A stretch of 10,580 nucleotides of DNA from UBA1038 sp964480995 (GTDB taxonomy: Bacteria > Bacillota > Clostridia > Christensenellales > Aristaeellaceae), in NCBI GenBank assembly GCA_964480995.1, contig CAYZRZ010000074.1, positions 1-10,580 on the forward strand. The letters are read 5' to 3'. The notes under the pieces were generated by a model that was given only the letters and a program-made list of their open reading frames with translations, did not search any database and was not told the origin of the DNA. Below, piece after piece: positions 1 to 8,150 of this stretch (positions are counted from its first letter, which is position 1; each line of letters starts with the position of its first letter). The position numbers and the translations under genes were made by a program.

Positions 1-18
1 GCTTTTAGCCTCTCGTTA

Positions 19-28
19 GTGTTAACAC
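19..28. repeat. 10-bp perfect palindrome
   Basis: GTGTTAACAC is its own reverse complement. It lies inside the presumed 5' leader of a leftward transcript that starts near position 99. It could be an operator for a dimeric regulator, but a 10-bp palindrome in AT-rich DNA is also plausible by chance. No gene could be supported between positions 1 and 100 on either strand. Confidence 0.25.
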
Positions 29-105
29 GCTATACTTTTTCGGGAGTTCAGGTTAGAAACACGTTCATCCCTCCCTCTCTCCCTGCATGTAGTGGTTCTG
101 CAAGG

Positions 106-134
106 ATTATACCATAACGGTAATAAACGGTAAA
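106..134 (-). promoter_or_regulatory. Leftward sigma-A-type promoter (extended -10)
   Basis: On the - strand there is a perfect TATAAT (111 to 106) preceded by TGG, giving an extended -10. A TTTACC -35 (134 to 129) stands 17 bases upstream, and transcription would start near position 99. It points out of the window to the left, so it probably drives a gene divergent from tig. The transcript would carry a leader of at least about 99 bases before the window edge. A purine-rich stretch in that leader is followed by a six-codon ORF (68 to 48), too weak to call a gene. Confidence 0.55.
116..133. repeat. Two AACGGTAA direct repeats, 10-bp phase
   Basis: AACGGTAA occurs at 116-123 and again at 126-133, exactly one helical turn apart. 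Both copies cover the spacer and the -35 box of the leftward promoter at 106-134. Same-face direct repeats over a -35 element are typical of repressor or response-regulator sites. No specific regulator is recognised. Confidence 0.35.
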
Positions 135-159
135 TAGATAATCTTTTATAACTTGACAA

Positions 160-330
160 AAAATAATCCCGCACGCCTTGCTGCGTCAGGGATTACAGAT
201 GAAGCTGAGACCGCGTTGCTGTAAAACCAGGGAGTTCTCTCTGAAACCAAGCCCCATTCCCCAATACCGCTTGACTATATGTCTTGATCACAAACACGTG
301 GAATGCTTGCATAGGCCTTGAATAAAGTGG
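160..330 (-). other. Possible short antisense RNA or tiny gene before tig
   Basis: This stretch holds three hairpins: the leftward terminator at 165-194, a compact stem at 228-243, and a long-range stem pairing 248-260 with 300-309 through a three-base bulge. On the - strand a weak -10-like CATAAT (337-332) with a TTGCAG 19 bases upstream could start a transcript near 325. A 39-codon ORF (ATG at 312, stop at 193-195) lies within it, with only an AAGG close upstream, and its stop codon overlaps the terminator stem. The protein matches nothing I recognise. An RNA of about 165 bases would be near the size of 6S RNA, but the fold does not look like 6S. Tentative. Confidence 0.2.
165..194 (-). terminator. 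Intrinsic terminator read leftward
   Basis: AATCCC (165-170) pairs with GGGATT (189-194), and ACGC (173-176) pairs with GCGT (183-186) across a 2x2 internal mismatch, leaving a six-base loop. Read on the - strand, the stem is followed by A and six T residues (163-158). On the + strand no T-tract follows, so it would act leftward. The only - strand transcript it could end would arise in the roughly 200 bases before tig, or be antisense transcription coming out of tig. Confidence 0.45.
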
Positions 331-336
331 TATTAT
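307..336 (+). promoter_or_regulatory. tig operon promoter
   Basis: TTGCAT (307-312), an 18-base spacer, then TATTAT (331-336) preceded by TGG, giving an extended -10. Transcription would start near 343, leaving a leader of about 53 bases before the trigger factor ATG at 396. No CtsR heptad repeat or CIRCE inverted repeat is seen here, so heat-shock control of tig-clpP-clpX by those repressors is not supported by this window. Confidence 0.55.
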
Positions 337-395
337 GTAATGTAGTGCTTTATGCGCTGCAAAAAACGTATTGCGCAACAACACAGGAGGTTTCC

Positions 396-1886
396 ATGGA
401 GTTCAGCACTGAAAAACTTTCCGGAAATAAGGTGAAAATTACATTCACTGTAGCGGCGGCTGATTTTGACGCGGCGATGCAAAAGGCATATCTGAAGACG
501 AGGGGCCTCCTCAACGTGCCCGGTTTCCGTAAGGGCAAGGCCCCGCGCAAGCTGATCGAGAGCATGTACGGTGAAGGTGTGTTTTATGATGAAGCGCTGG
601 ACGCGGTTTTTCCTGATGCCTATCAGGAAGCTGTTACCAAGAGTGATCTCCATCCCGTGGACAGGCCCAAGCTGGATGTACAGCAGATCGGCAGCGGACA
701 GGAGCTGAAGTTTACTGCTGAAGTCTTTGTTCTGCCGGATGTAACGCTGGGCGATTACAAGAGCCTCAAGGCTGTCAAACATGTGCATGACATCAGCGAA
801 GAGCAGATCGAGCACCGCATCAGCCAAGATGTGGAAAAGGCCACCACTGAGCAGGATGTGACCGCCCGCGCCGCGGCGGCGGGCGATATCGTGAAGATTG
901 ATTACCTGGGCACCGTGGACGGCGTACCCTTTGAAGGGGGCAAGGCCGAAGACCAGCGCCTGGAGATCGGAAGCAACGCCTTTATCCCCGGATTCGAGGA
1001 GCAGGTGATCGGCATGGAGATCGGCCAGGAAAAAGACCTGACCGTTACCTTCCCCGCCGAGTATCATGCTGAGGAATTGGCGGGCAAGCCGGCTGTGTTC
1101 CATGTGAAGCTGAACAGCGTTACCGAGCGCGTGAAGCCTGAGCTTGATGATGAGTTCGCGGCGGATGTCTCCCCCTATGCCACGTTCGCCGAGTATAAGG
1201 ACAGCATCGTCAAGGAACTAACCGAGCAGCGTGACCGCAACGCCGATGTGACCCTTGAGAATGAACTGGTGCAGCAGGCTGTGGATCAGGCGGATTGCGA
1301 TATTCCGGACGCCATGATCGTGGAAGAGCTGGAGAACACGTTCCGCAACTGGCGCATGCGCCTGGCCTATCAGGGTATCAGCGCGGAAGATTTTATGCGC
1401 TACACCGGCCAGACCGAGGAGCAGGTGCGCGAGATGATGAAGCCCGAGGCGGCAAACAACGTCAAGACCCAGCTTGTGCTGGACGCGATTGCCAAGGCTG
1501 AGAACTTCCAGCCTGCACAGGAAGCCATCGATCAGGAGATCGAGGAGCGCGCCAAGCAGATGAACCGTGAGGCGGACAAGTATAAGGAAGGCCTCACCGA
1601 GCGTCAGCTTGCTTACTATAAGGAGCTGGCCACCTCCCGCATGGTCATCAACCTCTTGAAGGAAACGGCTGACATCACCCTGCACGAGGGTCCCGCCCAT
1701 GATGATGAACACATCGACGCGGAGGAGATCGCGCAGAAGGTTGAAGAAGCCCTGTCCGAGGATGAGGCTGAGGAAGACCTGACGGAAGCCCAGCCGGAAG
1801 CAACCGAAGTAACCAAAAAGACCACAAAGCCCCGGGCTAAGAAAACGGCGGCGAAGGGCGAGGACAAGGCGGAGGGAGAAGCGTAA
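396..1886 (+). CDS. tig: Trigger factor (ribosome-bound chaperone, peptidyl-prolyl isomerase)
   Basis: Trigger factor docks at the ribosome exit tunnel and shelters nascent chains in the cytoplasm; its FKBP-like domain isomerises prolyl bonds. The 496-residue product shows the ribosome-binding signature GFRKGKAP at residues 43-50, an FKBP-type domain at about 160-240 (GDIVKIDYLG onward, FIPGFEEQVIGM), and a helical C-terminal chaperone domain to about 430. The ATG at 396 is chosen because AGGAGG lies five bases upstream and the N-terminus then matches the family; upstream in-frame TTG codons lack a ribosome site. Family members are usually about 430 residues. Here roughly 65 extra residues form an acidic stretch (about 436-470) followed by a Lys/Thr/Ala-rich tail (472-496). 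First gene of the quality-control cluster, 30 bases ahead of clpP. Confidence 0.97.
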   Translation: MEFSTEKLSGNKVKITFTVAAADFDAAMQKAYLKTRGLLNVPGFRKGKAPRKLIESMYGEGVFYDEALDAVFPDAYQEAVTKSDLHPVDRPKLDVQQIGSGQELKFTAEVFVLPDVTLGDYKSLKAVKHVHDISEEQIEHRISQDVEKATTEQDVTARAAAAGDIVKIDYLGTVDGVPFEGGKAEDQRLEIGSNAFIPGFEEQVIGMEIGQEKDLTVTFPAEYHAEELAGKPAVFHVKLNSVTERVKPELDDEFAADVSPYATFAEYKDSIVKELTEQRDRNADVTLENELVQQAVDQADCDIPDAMIVEELENTFRNWRMRLAYQGISAEDFMRYTGQTEEQVREMMKPEAANNVKTQLVLDAIAKAENFQPAQEAIDQEIEERAKQMNREADKYKEGLTERQLAYYKELATSRMVINLLKETADITLHEGPAHDDEHIDAEEIAQKVEEALSEDEAEEDLTEAQPEATEVTKKTTKPRAKKTAAKGEDKAEGEA

Positions 1887-1916
1887 TTCATCCCCCGAAG
1901 ACAGGAGACAATGATA

Positions 1917-2526
1917 ATGAGCAACTCGAACTATTTAATTCCTTATGTGATTGAGCGCAGCGGAAGCGGCGAGCGGTCCTACGATATATATTCCAGGCTT
2001 CTCAAGGACAGGATTGTTTTTCTTTCTGGACAGGTGGAGGATGAAATGGCCAATGCCGTCGTCGCCCAGCTCCTGTTCCTTGAGATGGATAACCCGGACG
2101 CGGATATATCCCTGTACATCAACAGCCCCGGCGGCTCTGTCACCGCGGGCATGGCGATCTACGATACCATGCAGTATATCAAGGCACCGGTCCGCACCGT
2201 GTGCGTTGGCATGGCGGCCTCCATGGGCGCTTTCCTGCTGATGGCAGGCGAAAAGGGCAAGCGCATGGCGCTGCCCAATGCCGAGGTGATGATCCACCAG
2301 CCCTCAGGCGGTGCCCAGGGCCAGGCCACGGATGTGAGCATCCGGGCGGAATGGCTGATTCGCACCAAGAAGAAAATGAACCAGATGATGGCTGATATGA
2401 CCGGACAGAGCGTCGAAAAGGTATCGGCGGACTCTGAGCGCGACTACTTCATGTCTGCCCAGGAGGCGCTGAATTACGGCATAGTGGACCAGATCTTTGA
2501 TCCGCGAAAAAAGGATGAGGTGAAGG

Positions 2527-2534
<8 letters not shown>
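1917..2534 (+). CDS. clpP: ATP-dependent Clp protease proteolytic subunit ClpP
   Basis: ClpP is the serine peptidase that forms the double-heptamer chamber of ClpXP, degrading unfolded or tagged cytoplasmic proteins fed in by ClpX. The 205-residue product carries the full triad: Ser102 in GMAASMGA, His127 in MIHQP, and Asp176 in RDYFMSA. The spacings of 25 and 49 residues equal those of E. coli ClpP. The oligomer and active-site strand with NSPGGSV is at 69-75. AGGAG at 1903-1907 lies nine bases before the ATG at 1917; an ATG at 1911 gives two extra residues but sits only three bases from the site, so 1917 is preferred. The end overlaps clpX by eight bases, indicating co-transcription and translational coupling. 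Confidence 0.97.
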
Positions 2535-3831
<1,297 letters not shown>

Positions 3832-3863
3832 GCCGGATTAGAACATTCAGACGGAATATGACT

Positions 3864-3900
3864 GCCTCTTCCCGCTCATATACGCGAGAAGAGGCCTTTT
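3864..3900 (+). terminator. Intrinsic terminator between clpX and lon
   Basis: GCCTCTTC (3864-3871) pairs perfectly with GAAGAGGC (3888-3895). CGC (3873-3875) pairs with GCG (3884-3886) beyond one mismatch, leaving an eight-base loop. The stem is followed by C and TTTT. It probably ends the tig-clpP-clpX transcript, at least partly. The T-tract is only three bases from the lon ribosome site, and no convincing promoter was found between clpX and lon, so lon may depend on readthrough or on a promoter inside clpX. Confidence 0.65.
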
Positions 3901-3913
3901 GACAGGAGGACCT

Positions 3914-6262
3914 ATGGCAAAAACAAAAAACGAACAGGGTTTTGAGATCCTGCCGCTGATGCCCCTTCGAGGGATGATTCTCTTCCCGCACGCGACGATG
4001 GATCTGGATGTCGGGCGTGAGCAGAGCATCAAGGCGGTGGAAAAGGCGATGGAGTCAGACCAGCGCATCTTTGTTGTCCCGCAGAAAAATATGAATGTCG
4101 AGGATCCAAAGCAGGGCGATATGAACCCCGTGGGCACCATTGCCCGCATCAGGCAGGTGCTGCATATCACAGGCAGCATGCTGCGGGTGCTGGTGGAGGG
4201 GGAGCAGCGGGCGGAGCTTCAGAAGACGGCTGTATCCCAGGAGGCCTGGGTGGCCTGGGTGAAGCCTGTTGCCCCCCTGGCACAGGAGGATATCACGCCG
4301 GAGCTGGCGGCTTCCGTGCGCGTGGCGCAGGAGTATTTCAAGGAGTTCGCCGAATCCAGCCAGCGCGTATCACCCGAGGCGCAGCGCACCATCCGTGAAA
4401 TCACAAACCCCGATGAGCTGGTGGATGTGATCGCGGGCAACGCGATCAACCGGGCTGAGGAAAAGGAAGCGCTGCTCAATATACTTGATCCCTCGGAGCG
4501 GCTGGAAGCTCTGTCCGTTGCCCTTCTCAAGGAGGCGCGTTTCGCGGGCCTTGAGCGCATGGTCCAGCTGCGGATCCGCATGCAAATGGATAAGAATCAG
4601 AAAGATTACTACCTGCGCGAGCAGATGCGGGTGATTCAGGAGGAGCTCGGCGAGGAAGAAGAAGAGGATATCGACAACTACCGCAAGCGCCTGGAGAAAA
4701 CGCCGCTCAACGCGGAAGCGAAGGAAAAGGCAGAGAAGGAGATTGACCGCCTCAGCCGCATGCAGGCCGGAACGCCTGAAAGCACAGTGTCTGAAAACTA
4801 TCTGGATTGGCTGTTTGATCTGCCCTGGGATAAGTATACCAAGGATAATCTGAAGCTCGACCGTGCCCGCCGAACGCTTGACAATGATCACTTCGGCATG
4901 GATAAGGTGAAGGAGCGTATCATCGACTTTCTGGCCGTACTGGGTCTCCGGCAGCGCACAGACAAGGATGCCGCCATGCGCGGCCCGGTGCTTTGCTTTG
5001 TCGGACCGCCCGGCGTCGGCAAGACATCCATCGTCAAGGCGGTTGCCAAGGCGATGGGCCGAAAGTTTGTACAGATGTCGCTTGGCGGGGTGCGGGACGA
5101 GTCGGAGATATTCGGCCACAGGCGCACCTATATCGGCGCTATGCCCGGCCATGTGGTGAACGGGCTCAAGCGCGCCGGCAGCATGAACCCCGTGTTCCTC
5201 TTTGACGAGATAGACAAAATGGGCAATGACTACCGCGGCGATCCGGCCAGCGCGATGCTGGAGGTGCTGGACAGCGATCAGAACATGCACTTCCGTGACC
5301 ATTATCTGGATGTGCCGCTGGATCTGTCTCGCGTGATGTTCGTGACCACGGCCAATACCCGTGAGACCATCCCGGCGCCCCTGCTTGACCGCATGGAGAT
5401 CATTGAGGTGCCCAGCTACACCGAGGAGGAGAAGCTGCAGATCGCCAAGCGCCACCTGATGAAAAAGCAGCTTGTGGAGAACGGCCTTGATCCTAAAAAG
5501 GTAAAAGTAACGGAGGACGCGCTCCGCTTTGTGATCGAGGGCTATACCCGCGAGGCCGGCGTGCGCACGCTGTCGCGGATGCTCGCGACGCTGGCGCGCA
5601 AGGCGGCTGTTTATATGCTGGATCAGGACACTGATACCGTGAGGATCGACCGGAAGACAGCCCGGGAGTACCTGGGAGCGGAGCGCTACCTGCGCGATCA
5701 GCCTCAGGCGGATCCCCTTGTCGGCATTGTCAACGGCCTGGCTTACACCGAGGTGGGCGGCGAGATGCTGCAGGTGGAATGCATAGCCATGCCCGGCACA
5801 GGCAAGCTGACCCTGACAGGAAGCCTGGGAGAAGTGATGAAGGAGTCCGCTCAGGCAGCACTGTCCTGGGTGCGCGCTCACTGCAAGGAATACGGCCTGG
5901 CGGATGATTTCCATACGAAGATTGATATCCATGTCCATGTGCCGGAGGGAGCGGTGCCCAAGGACGGGCCTTCGGCGGGCGTAACGATGGCGACCGCATT
6001 GCTCTCAGCCGTGAGCGGACGCAAAGTCCGCTCAGACCTGGCCATGACAGGCGAGATCACGCTGGCCGGCCGCGTGCTGCCCATCGGCGGCGTGAAGGAG
6101 AAGACCCTCGCGGCCTATCGCGCCGGCATCAAACACCTGATACTGCCCAGAGAGAATGGCAAGGATGTCGGCGAGCTGCCGGCCTATATCCGGGATCACT
6201 TTATCATCGATTACGTGGATACCATCGACCGGGTGGCAGCCCTTGCCCTGATGGAGGATTAA
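3914..6262 (+). CDS. lon: ATP-dependent protease Lon (LonA type)
   Basis: Lon is a cytoplasmic homohexamer combining an AAA+ unfoldase with a Ser-Lys peptidase in one chain; it removes misfolded proteins and some short-lived regulators. The 782-residue product has the N-terminal substrate domain (about 15-210), a helical and coiled-coil segment (about 215-310, including a run of acidic residues near 245), Walker A GPPGVGKT at 364-371, Walker B Asp431-Glu432, and the C-terminal protease with Ser687 in KDGPSAG and Lys730 in GGVKEK. The 43-residue Ser-Lys spacing equals that of E. coli Lon. The ATG at 3914 follows AGGAGG by four bases; the in-frame TTG at 3899 lies before that site and overlaps the terminator tract. 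Many clostridia have lonB between clpX and lonA; it is absent here. Lon shares one base with engB. Confidence 0.97.
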   Translation: MAKTKNEQGFEILPLMPLRGMILFPHATMDLDVGREQSIKAVEKAMESDQRIFVVPQKNMNVEDPKQGDMNPVGTIARIRQVLHITGSMLRVLVEGEQRAELQKTAVSQEAWVAWVKPVAPLAQEDITPELAASVRVAQEYFKEFAESSQRVSPEAQRTIREITNPDELVDVIAGNAINRAEEKEALLNILDPSERLEALSVALLKEARFAGLERMVQLRIRMQMDKNQKDYYLREQMRVIQEELGEEEEEDIDNYRKRLEKTPLNAEAKEKAEKEIDRLSRMQAGTPESTVSENYLDWLFDLPWDKYTKDNLKLDRARRTLDNDHFGMDKVKERIIDFLAVLGLRQRTDKDAAMRGPVLCFVGPPGVGKTSIVKAVAKAMGRKFVQMSLGGVRDESEIFGHRRTYIGAMPGHVVNGLKRAGSMNPVFLFDEIDKMGNDYRGDPASAMLEVLDSDQNMHFRDHYLDVPLDLSRVMFVTTANTRETIPAPLLDRMEIIEVPSYTEEEKLQIAKRHLMKKQLVENGLDPKKVKVTEDALRFVIEGYTREAGVRTLSRMLATLARKAAVYMLDQDTDTVRIDRKTAREYLGAERYLRDQPQADPLVGIVNGLAYTEVGGEMLQVECIAMPGTGKLTLTGSLGEVMKESAQAALSWVRAHCKEYGLADDFHTKIDIHVHVPEGAVPKDGPSAGVTMATALLSAVSGRKVRSDLAMTGEITLAGRVLPIGGVKEKTLAAYRAGIKHLILPRENGKDVGELPAYIRDHFIIDYVDTIDRVAALALMED

Positions 6263-6840
6263 TGGAGATTAAAAGCGCGAAGTTTATCACCAGCATGGCA
6301 TCCTACGGTGCCTTCTCCGGGAAGGGCCTGCCGCAGATCGCGATGGCCGGGCGCAGCAATGTGGGCAAGTCCACGCTGATCAATTCACTTTGCTGCAGCA
6401 AGAATCTGGCAAAGACCTCGGCGACGCCCGGCAAGACAAGGCTGATCAATGTGTTTTTGCTCAACGATAACCTCCACCTGATCGATCTTCCCGGCTATGG
6501 CTACGCCAAGGTGGCCAAGCAGGAGAAGGAGAAGTGGGGGGAGCGCATGGGCAGCTTTTTTGCCGGCAACGACCTGCTGCGCGTGGTTGTCCAGCTGGTG
6601 GATATCCGCCATGAGCCATCCAGGGAAGATGTGCAGATGATCAACTTCCTGCGGGAGTCCCAGATCGCCTTCATTACGGTGGTGACAAAGGCGGATAAGA
6701 TATCCAGGGCTGCCCGTGCGCGGCATCTCATGCCGATCGCTCTGGCGCTGCAGGTGCAGCCCTTTGATATGATCCTCTGGTCGTCAGAAACCGGCGAGGG
6801 CAGGGAAGCGCTGATAGCGGCGCTTGAGAGCTATCTGTAG
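6262..6840 (+). CDS. engB: Ribosome biogenesis GTPase EngB/YsxC (YihA family)
   Basis: EngB/YsxC is an essential TRAFAC-class GTPase needed for late assembly of the 50S subunit. The 192-residue product has G1 GRSNVGKS at 30-37, the G2 region with SATPGKTR at 53-60, G3 DLPGYG at 75-80, G4 TKAD at 142-145, and G5-like SSETGEG at 174-180. That is a complete G-domain of normal family length. The start codon overlaps the lon stop as TAATG, with GGAGG at 6253-6257 inside lon, so translation is coupled to Lon. A lon-engB pairing is classic for Bacillota. It is followed immediately by an intrinsic terminator. The gene is called ysxC in Bacillus subtilis. Confidence 0.96.
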   Translation: MEIKSAKFITSMASYGAFSGKGLPQIAMAGRSNVGKSTLINSLCCSKNLAKTSATPGKTRLINVFLLNDNLHLIDLPGYGYAKVAKQEKEKWGERMGSFFAGNDLLRVVVQLVDIRHEPSREDVQMINFLRESQIAFITVVTKADKISRAARARHLMPIALALQVQPFDMILWSSETGEGREALIAALESYL

Positions 6841-6845
6841 TGCCG

Positions 6846-6872
6846 GGGAGCCGTTTGCGCGGCTCCTCTTTT
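6846..6872 (+). terminator. Intrinsic terminator after engB
   Basis: GGAGCCG (6847-6853) pairs with CGGCTCC (6860-6866), with a six-base loop and an extra G-T pair at the base, followed by CTCTTTT. It starts only a few bases after the engB stop and should end the lon-engB transcript. The downstream promoter's -35 region falls inside this hairpin. Confidence 0.75.
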
Positions 6873-6882
6873 ATGTTATAAT
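6855..6882 (+). promoter_or_regulatory. Promoter of the GNAT-like gene
   Basis: Perfect TATAAT at 6877-6882 preceded by TGT, giving an extended -10. The -35 is weak: TTGCGC (6855-6860) at 16 bases, or TTTGCG at 17. The expected start is near 6889, giving a leader of about 29 bases to the ATG at 6918. The extended -10 can compensate for the poor -35. The -35 lies in the loop and 3' arm of the engB terminator. Confidence 0.65.
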
Positions 6883-6917
6883 GCCTGTATACAAGACCAG
6901 ATAAGGGAGGCACACAG

Positions 6918-8045
6918 ATGATACATGTGGAGATAGTCAAGCCTGCCCCAGGTACGATTGGACCCTTTATCCGTCTGACGGACGCTGTCTACCGCGGGGA
7001 TCCCAACCATGTGGCGATGTCCCGGCGTGAGCTGGTCAAGCTTTTGACCGGCAAGGACAATGAGCTGTTTTCCCAGGGTATCCAGCGCTTTTTCCTGGCC
7101 TATGATGATGACAAGCCCGTTGCCCGTGTGCTGGCAGGGATAGATCTGCGGCGCAACGCGCAGACCGGCCTTCATGAAGGCTATTTCAGCCTGTTTGAAA
7201 GCTATGATAACATCGATTATGTCCGCGCTGTGCTCGACGCGGCCTCTGCCTTCCTCAAGGAGCATGGGATCACAGCGATGTATGGCCCTGTCGCCCCCTA
7301 TTATACCGACCTGACACGGGGCCTTCTGGTGGAAGGCTTTGATGGCCCGCCGGTGCTGTTCAATCCCTATAACCCGCCCTATTACGCAGAGCTGCTCCGG
7401 GAGTACGGCTTTGAAAAGGAACGGGATTATCTGGCCTACATGATGGACAGCGAGGATATGCAGTCTGCCGAGCGCTTCGCGCCTCTGTATGAGCGGGTGC
7501 AGCAGCGCTTTGGCTTCCGCGTTCGCAACCTTGACCTGAACAAGCAAAGCCTGCCTCACGTCGCGCAGGACATCGCTTCCGTCATCGCGGAGGCAGCACC
7601 CGAGGAGCCGGGGCAATACCTGCCCACGGGAGATGATATGCTCTCCCTGCTCAAGCGTATCAAGCGGGTCTACCGGCCCGAGCTGGCCGTGATGGCCTAT
7701 GCCGGTTCACGGCCCATCGGGGTGATGATTGCCATTCCGGATTACAACAGGGTCCTCAAGGCGCGGCGGGGAAGAAACGACCCCGTCAGTTTCCTGCTTG
7801 GAGAGCTTGAGCGCAGCCGCATCGACACGGCGCGCTGTCCGATGCAGTATGTGGTGCCTGATTATCAGAACAAGGCTGTTAACGCCGCTATGCTGTATCA
7901 GGCATGGCAGGGCGCAAAGCGCCTGCGCATCCGCCGCATCGAGGGCTCCACGGTCGATGAGACCCATCTGGCAAGCGTCAATAACAGCCTGATCGCGGGG
8001 GGAAAGCGGTACAGGGCATACAGAATGTATAGCAAGAATATCTGA
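6918..8045 (+). CDS. YghO-like GNAT-fold protein of unknown substrate
   Basis: The 375-residue protein resembles the YghO-like branch of the GNAT superfamily, whose substrates are mostly unknown. Recognisable parts are the N-terminal segment YRGDPNHV at 25-32, the LLVEGFDGPPVLFNPYNPPYY block at about 136-156 (a hallmark of this group), a GNAT-type strand RPIGVMIAIPDYN at 265-277, and a C-terminal end rich in R and Y (365-375). No signal peptide or membrane segment is visible. The loop that normally binds acetyl-CoA pyrophosphate (Q/R-x-x-G-x-G/A) reads Q-N-K-A-V-N at 317-322, lacking the glycines, so activity may be weak, altered or lost. GGGAGG lies about seven bases before the ATG. It has its own promoter and terminator-separated neighbours, so it is probably a single-gene unit. 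Fold assignment fairly sure; function not known. Confidence 0.75.
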   Translation: MIHVEIVKPAPGTIGPFIRLTDAVYRGDPNHVAMSRRELVKLLTGKDNELFSQGIQRFFLAYDDDKPVARVLAGIDLRRNAQTGLHEGYFSLFESYDNIDYVRAVLDAASAFLKEHGITAMYGPVAPYYTDLTRGLLVEGFDGPPVLFNPYNPPYYAELLREYGFEKERDYLAYMMDSEDMQSAERFAPLYERVQQRFGFRVRNLDLNKQSLPHVAQDIASVIAEAAPEEPGQYLPTGDDMLSLLKRIKRVYRPELAVMAYAGSRPIGVMIAIPDYNRVLKARRGRNDPVSFLLGELERSRIDTARCPMQYVVPDYQNKAVNAAMLYQAWQGAKRLRIRRIEGSTVDETHLASVNNSLIAGGKRYRAYRMYSKNI

Positions 8046-8055
8046 GAATATCTGA
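8036..8055. repeat. Tandem 10-bp duplication at the GNAT stop codon
   Basis: GAATATCTGA occurs twice back to back (8036-8045 and 8046-8055). The first copy contains the TGA stop of the GNAT-like gene. The exact repeat suggests a recent slippage duplication; the coding sequence is unaffected because the first stop is used. Confidence 0.8.
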
Positions 8056-8066
8056 AACGCGCGTTT
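8055..8066. repeat. 12-bp perfect palindrome upstream of secG
   Basis: AAACGCGCGTTT is its own reverse complement and lies 22 bases before the secG -35 box. It has no T-tract and no loop, so it is not a terminator. It could be a protein-binding site upstream of the secG promoter. Confidence 0.35.
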
Positions 8067-8088
8067 ATCTTCCAAACCGATAAAGTGC

Positions 8089-8117
8089 TTGAATCTTCCG
8101 CGGTGCCGTGGTATAGT
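8089..8117 (+). promoter_or_regulatory. secG promoter
   Basis: TTGAAT (8089-8094), a 17-base spacer and TATAGT (8112-8117), preceded by TGG for an extended -10. The start is expected near 8124, about 27 bases before the secG ATG. One of the best promoters in the window. Transcripts from here would also run into the leader of the ABC-F gene. Confidence 0.75.
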
Positions 8118-8150
8118 ACAAACTGTTGATTTTAACGAGGGGGTTTTTCC

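Noticed and set aside
160..330. 6S RNA on the - strand
   Set aside because: The size fits, but the stems lie at one side and do not form the long rod with a central bubble.
307..395. CtsR or CIRCE operator before tig
   Set aside because: No GGTCAAA-type heptad repeats and no TTAGCACTC inverted repeat were found.
318..395. Longer trigger factor starting at TTG 318
   Set aside because: It has no ribosome site and would overlap the promoter -10; the ATG at 396 has a perfect AGGAGG and matches the family N-terminus.
333..1103. 256-codon - strand frame opposite tig
   Set aside because: Antisense shadow of trigger factor, with no family features.
4370..5938. 522-codon open frame on the - strand opposite lon
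   Set aside because: It lies wholly inside a certain lon gene, has no ribosome site, and its His/Leu/Arg-rich product is typical of antisense frames in GC-rich coding DNA.
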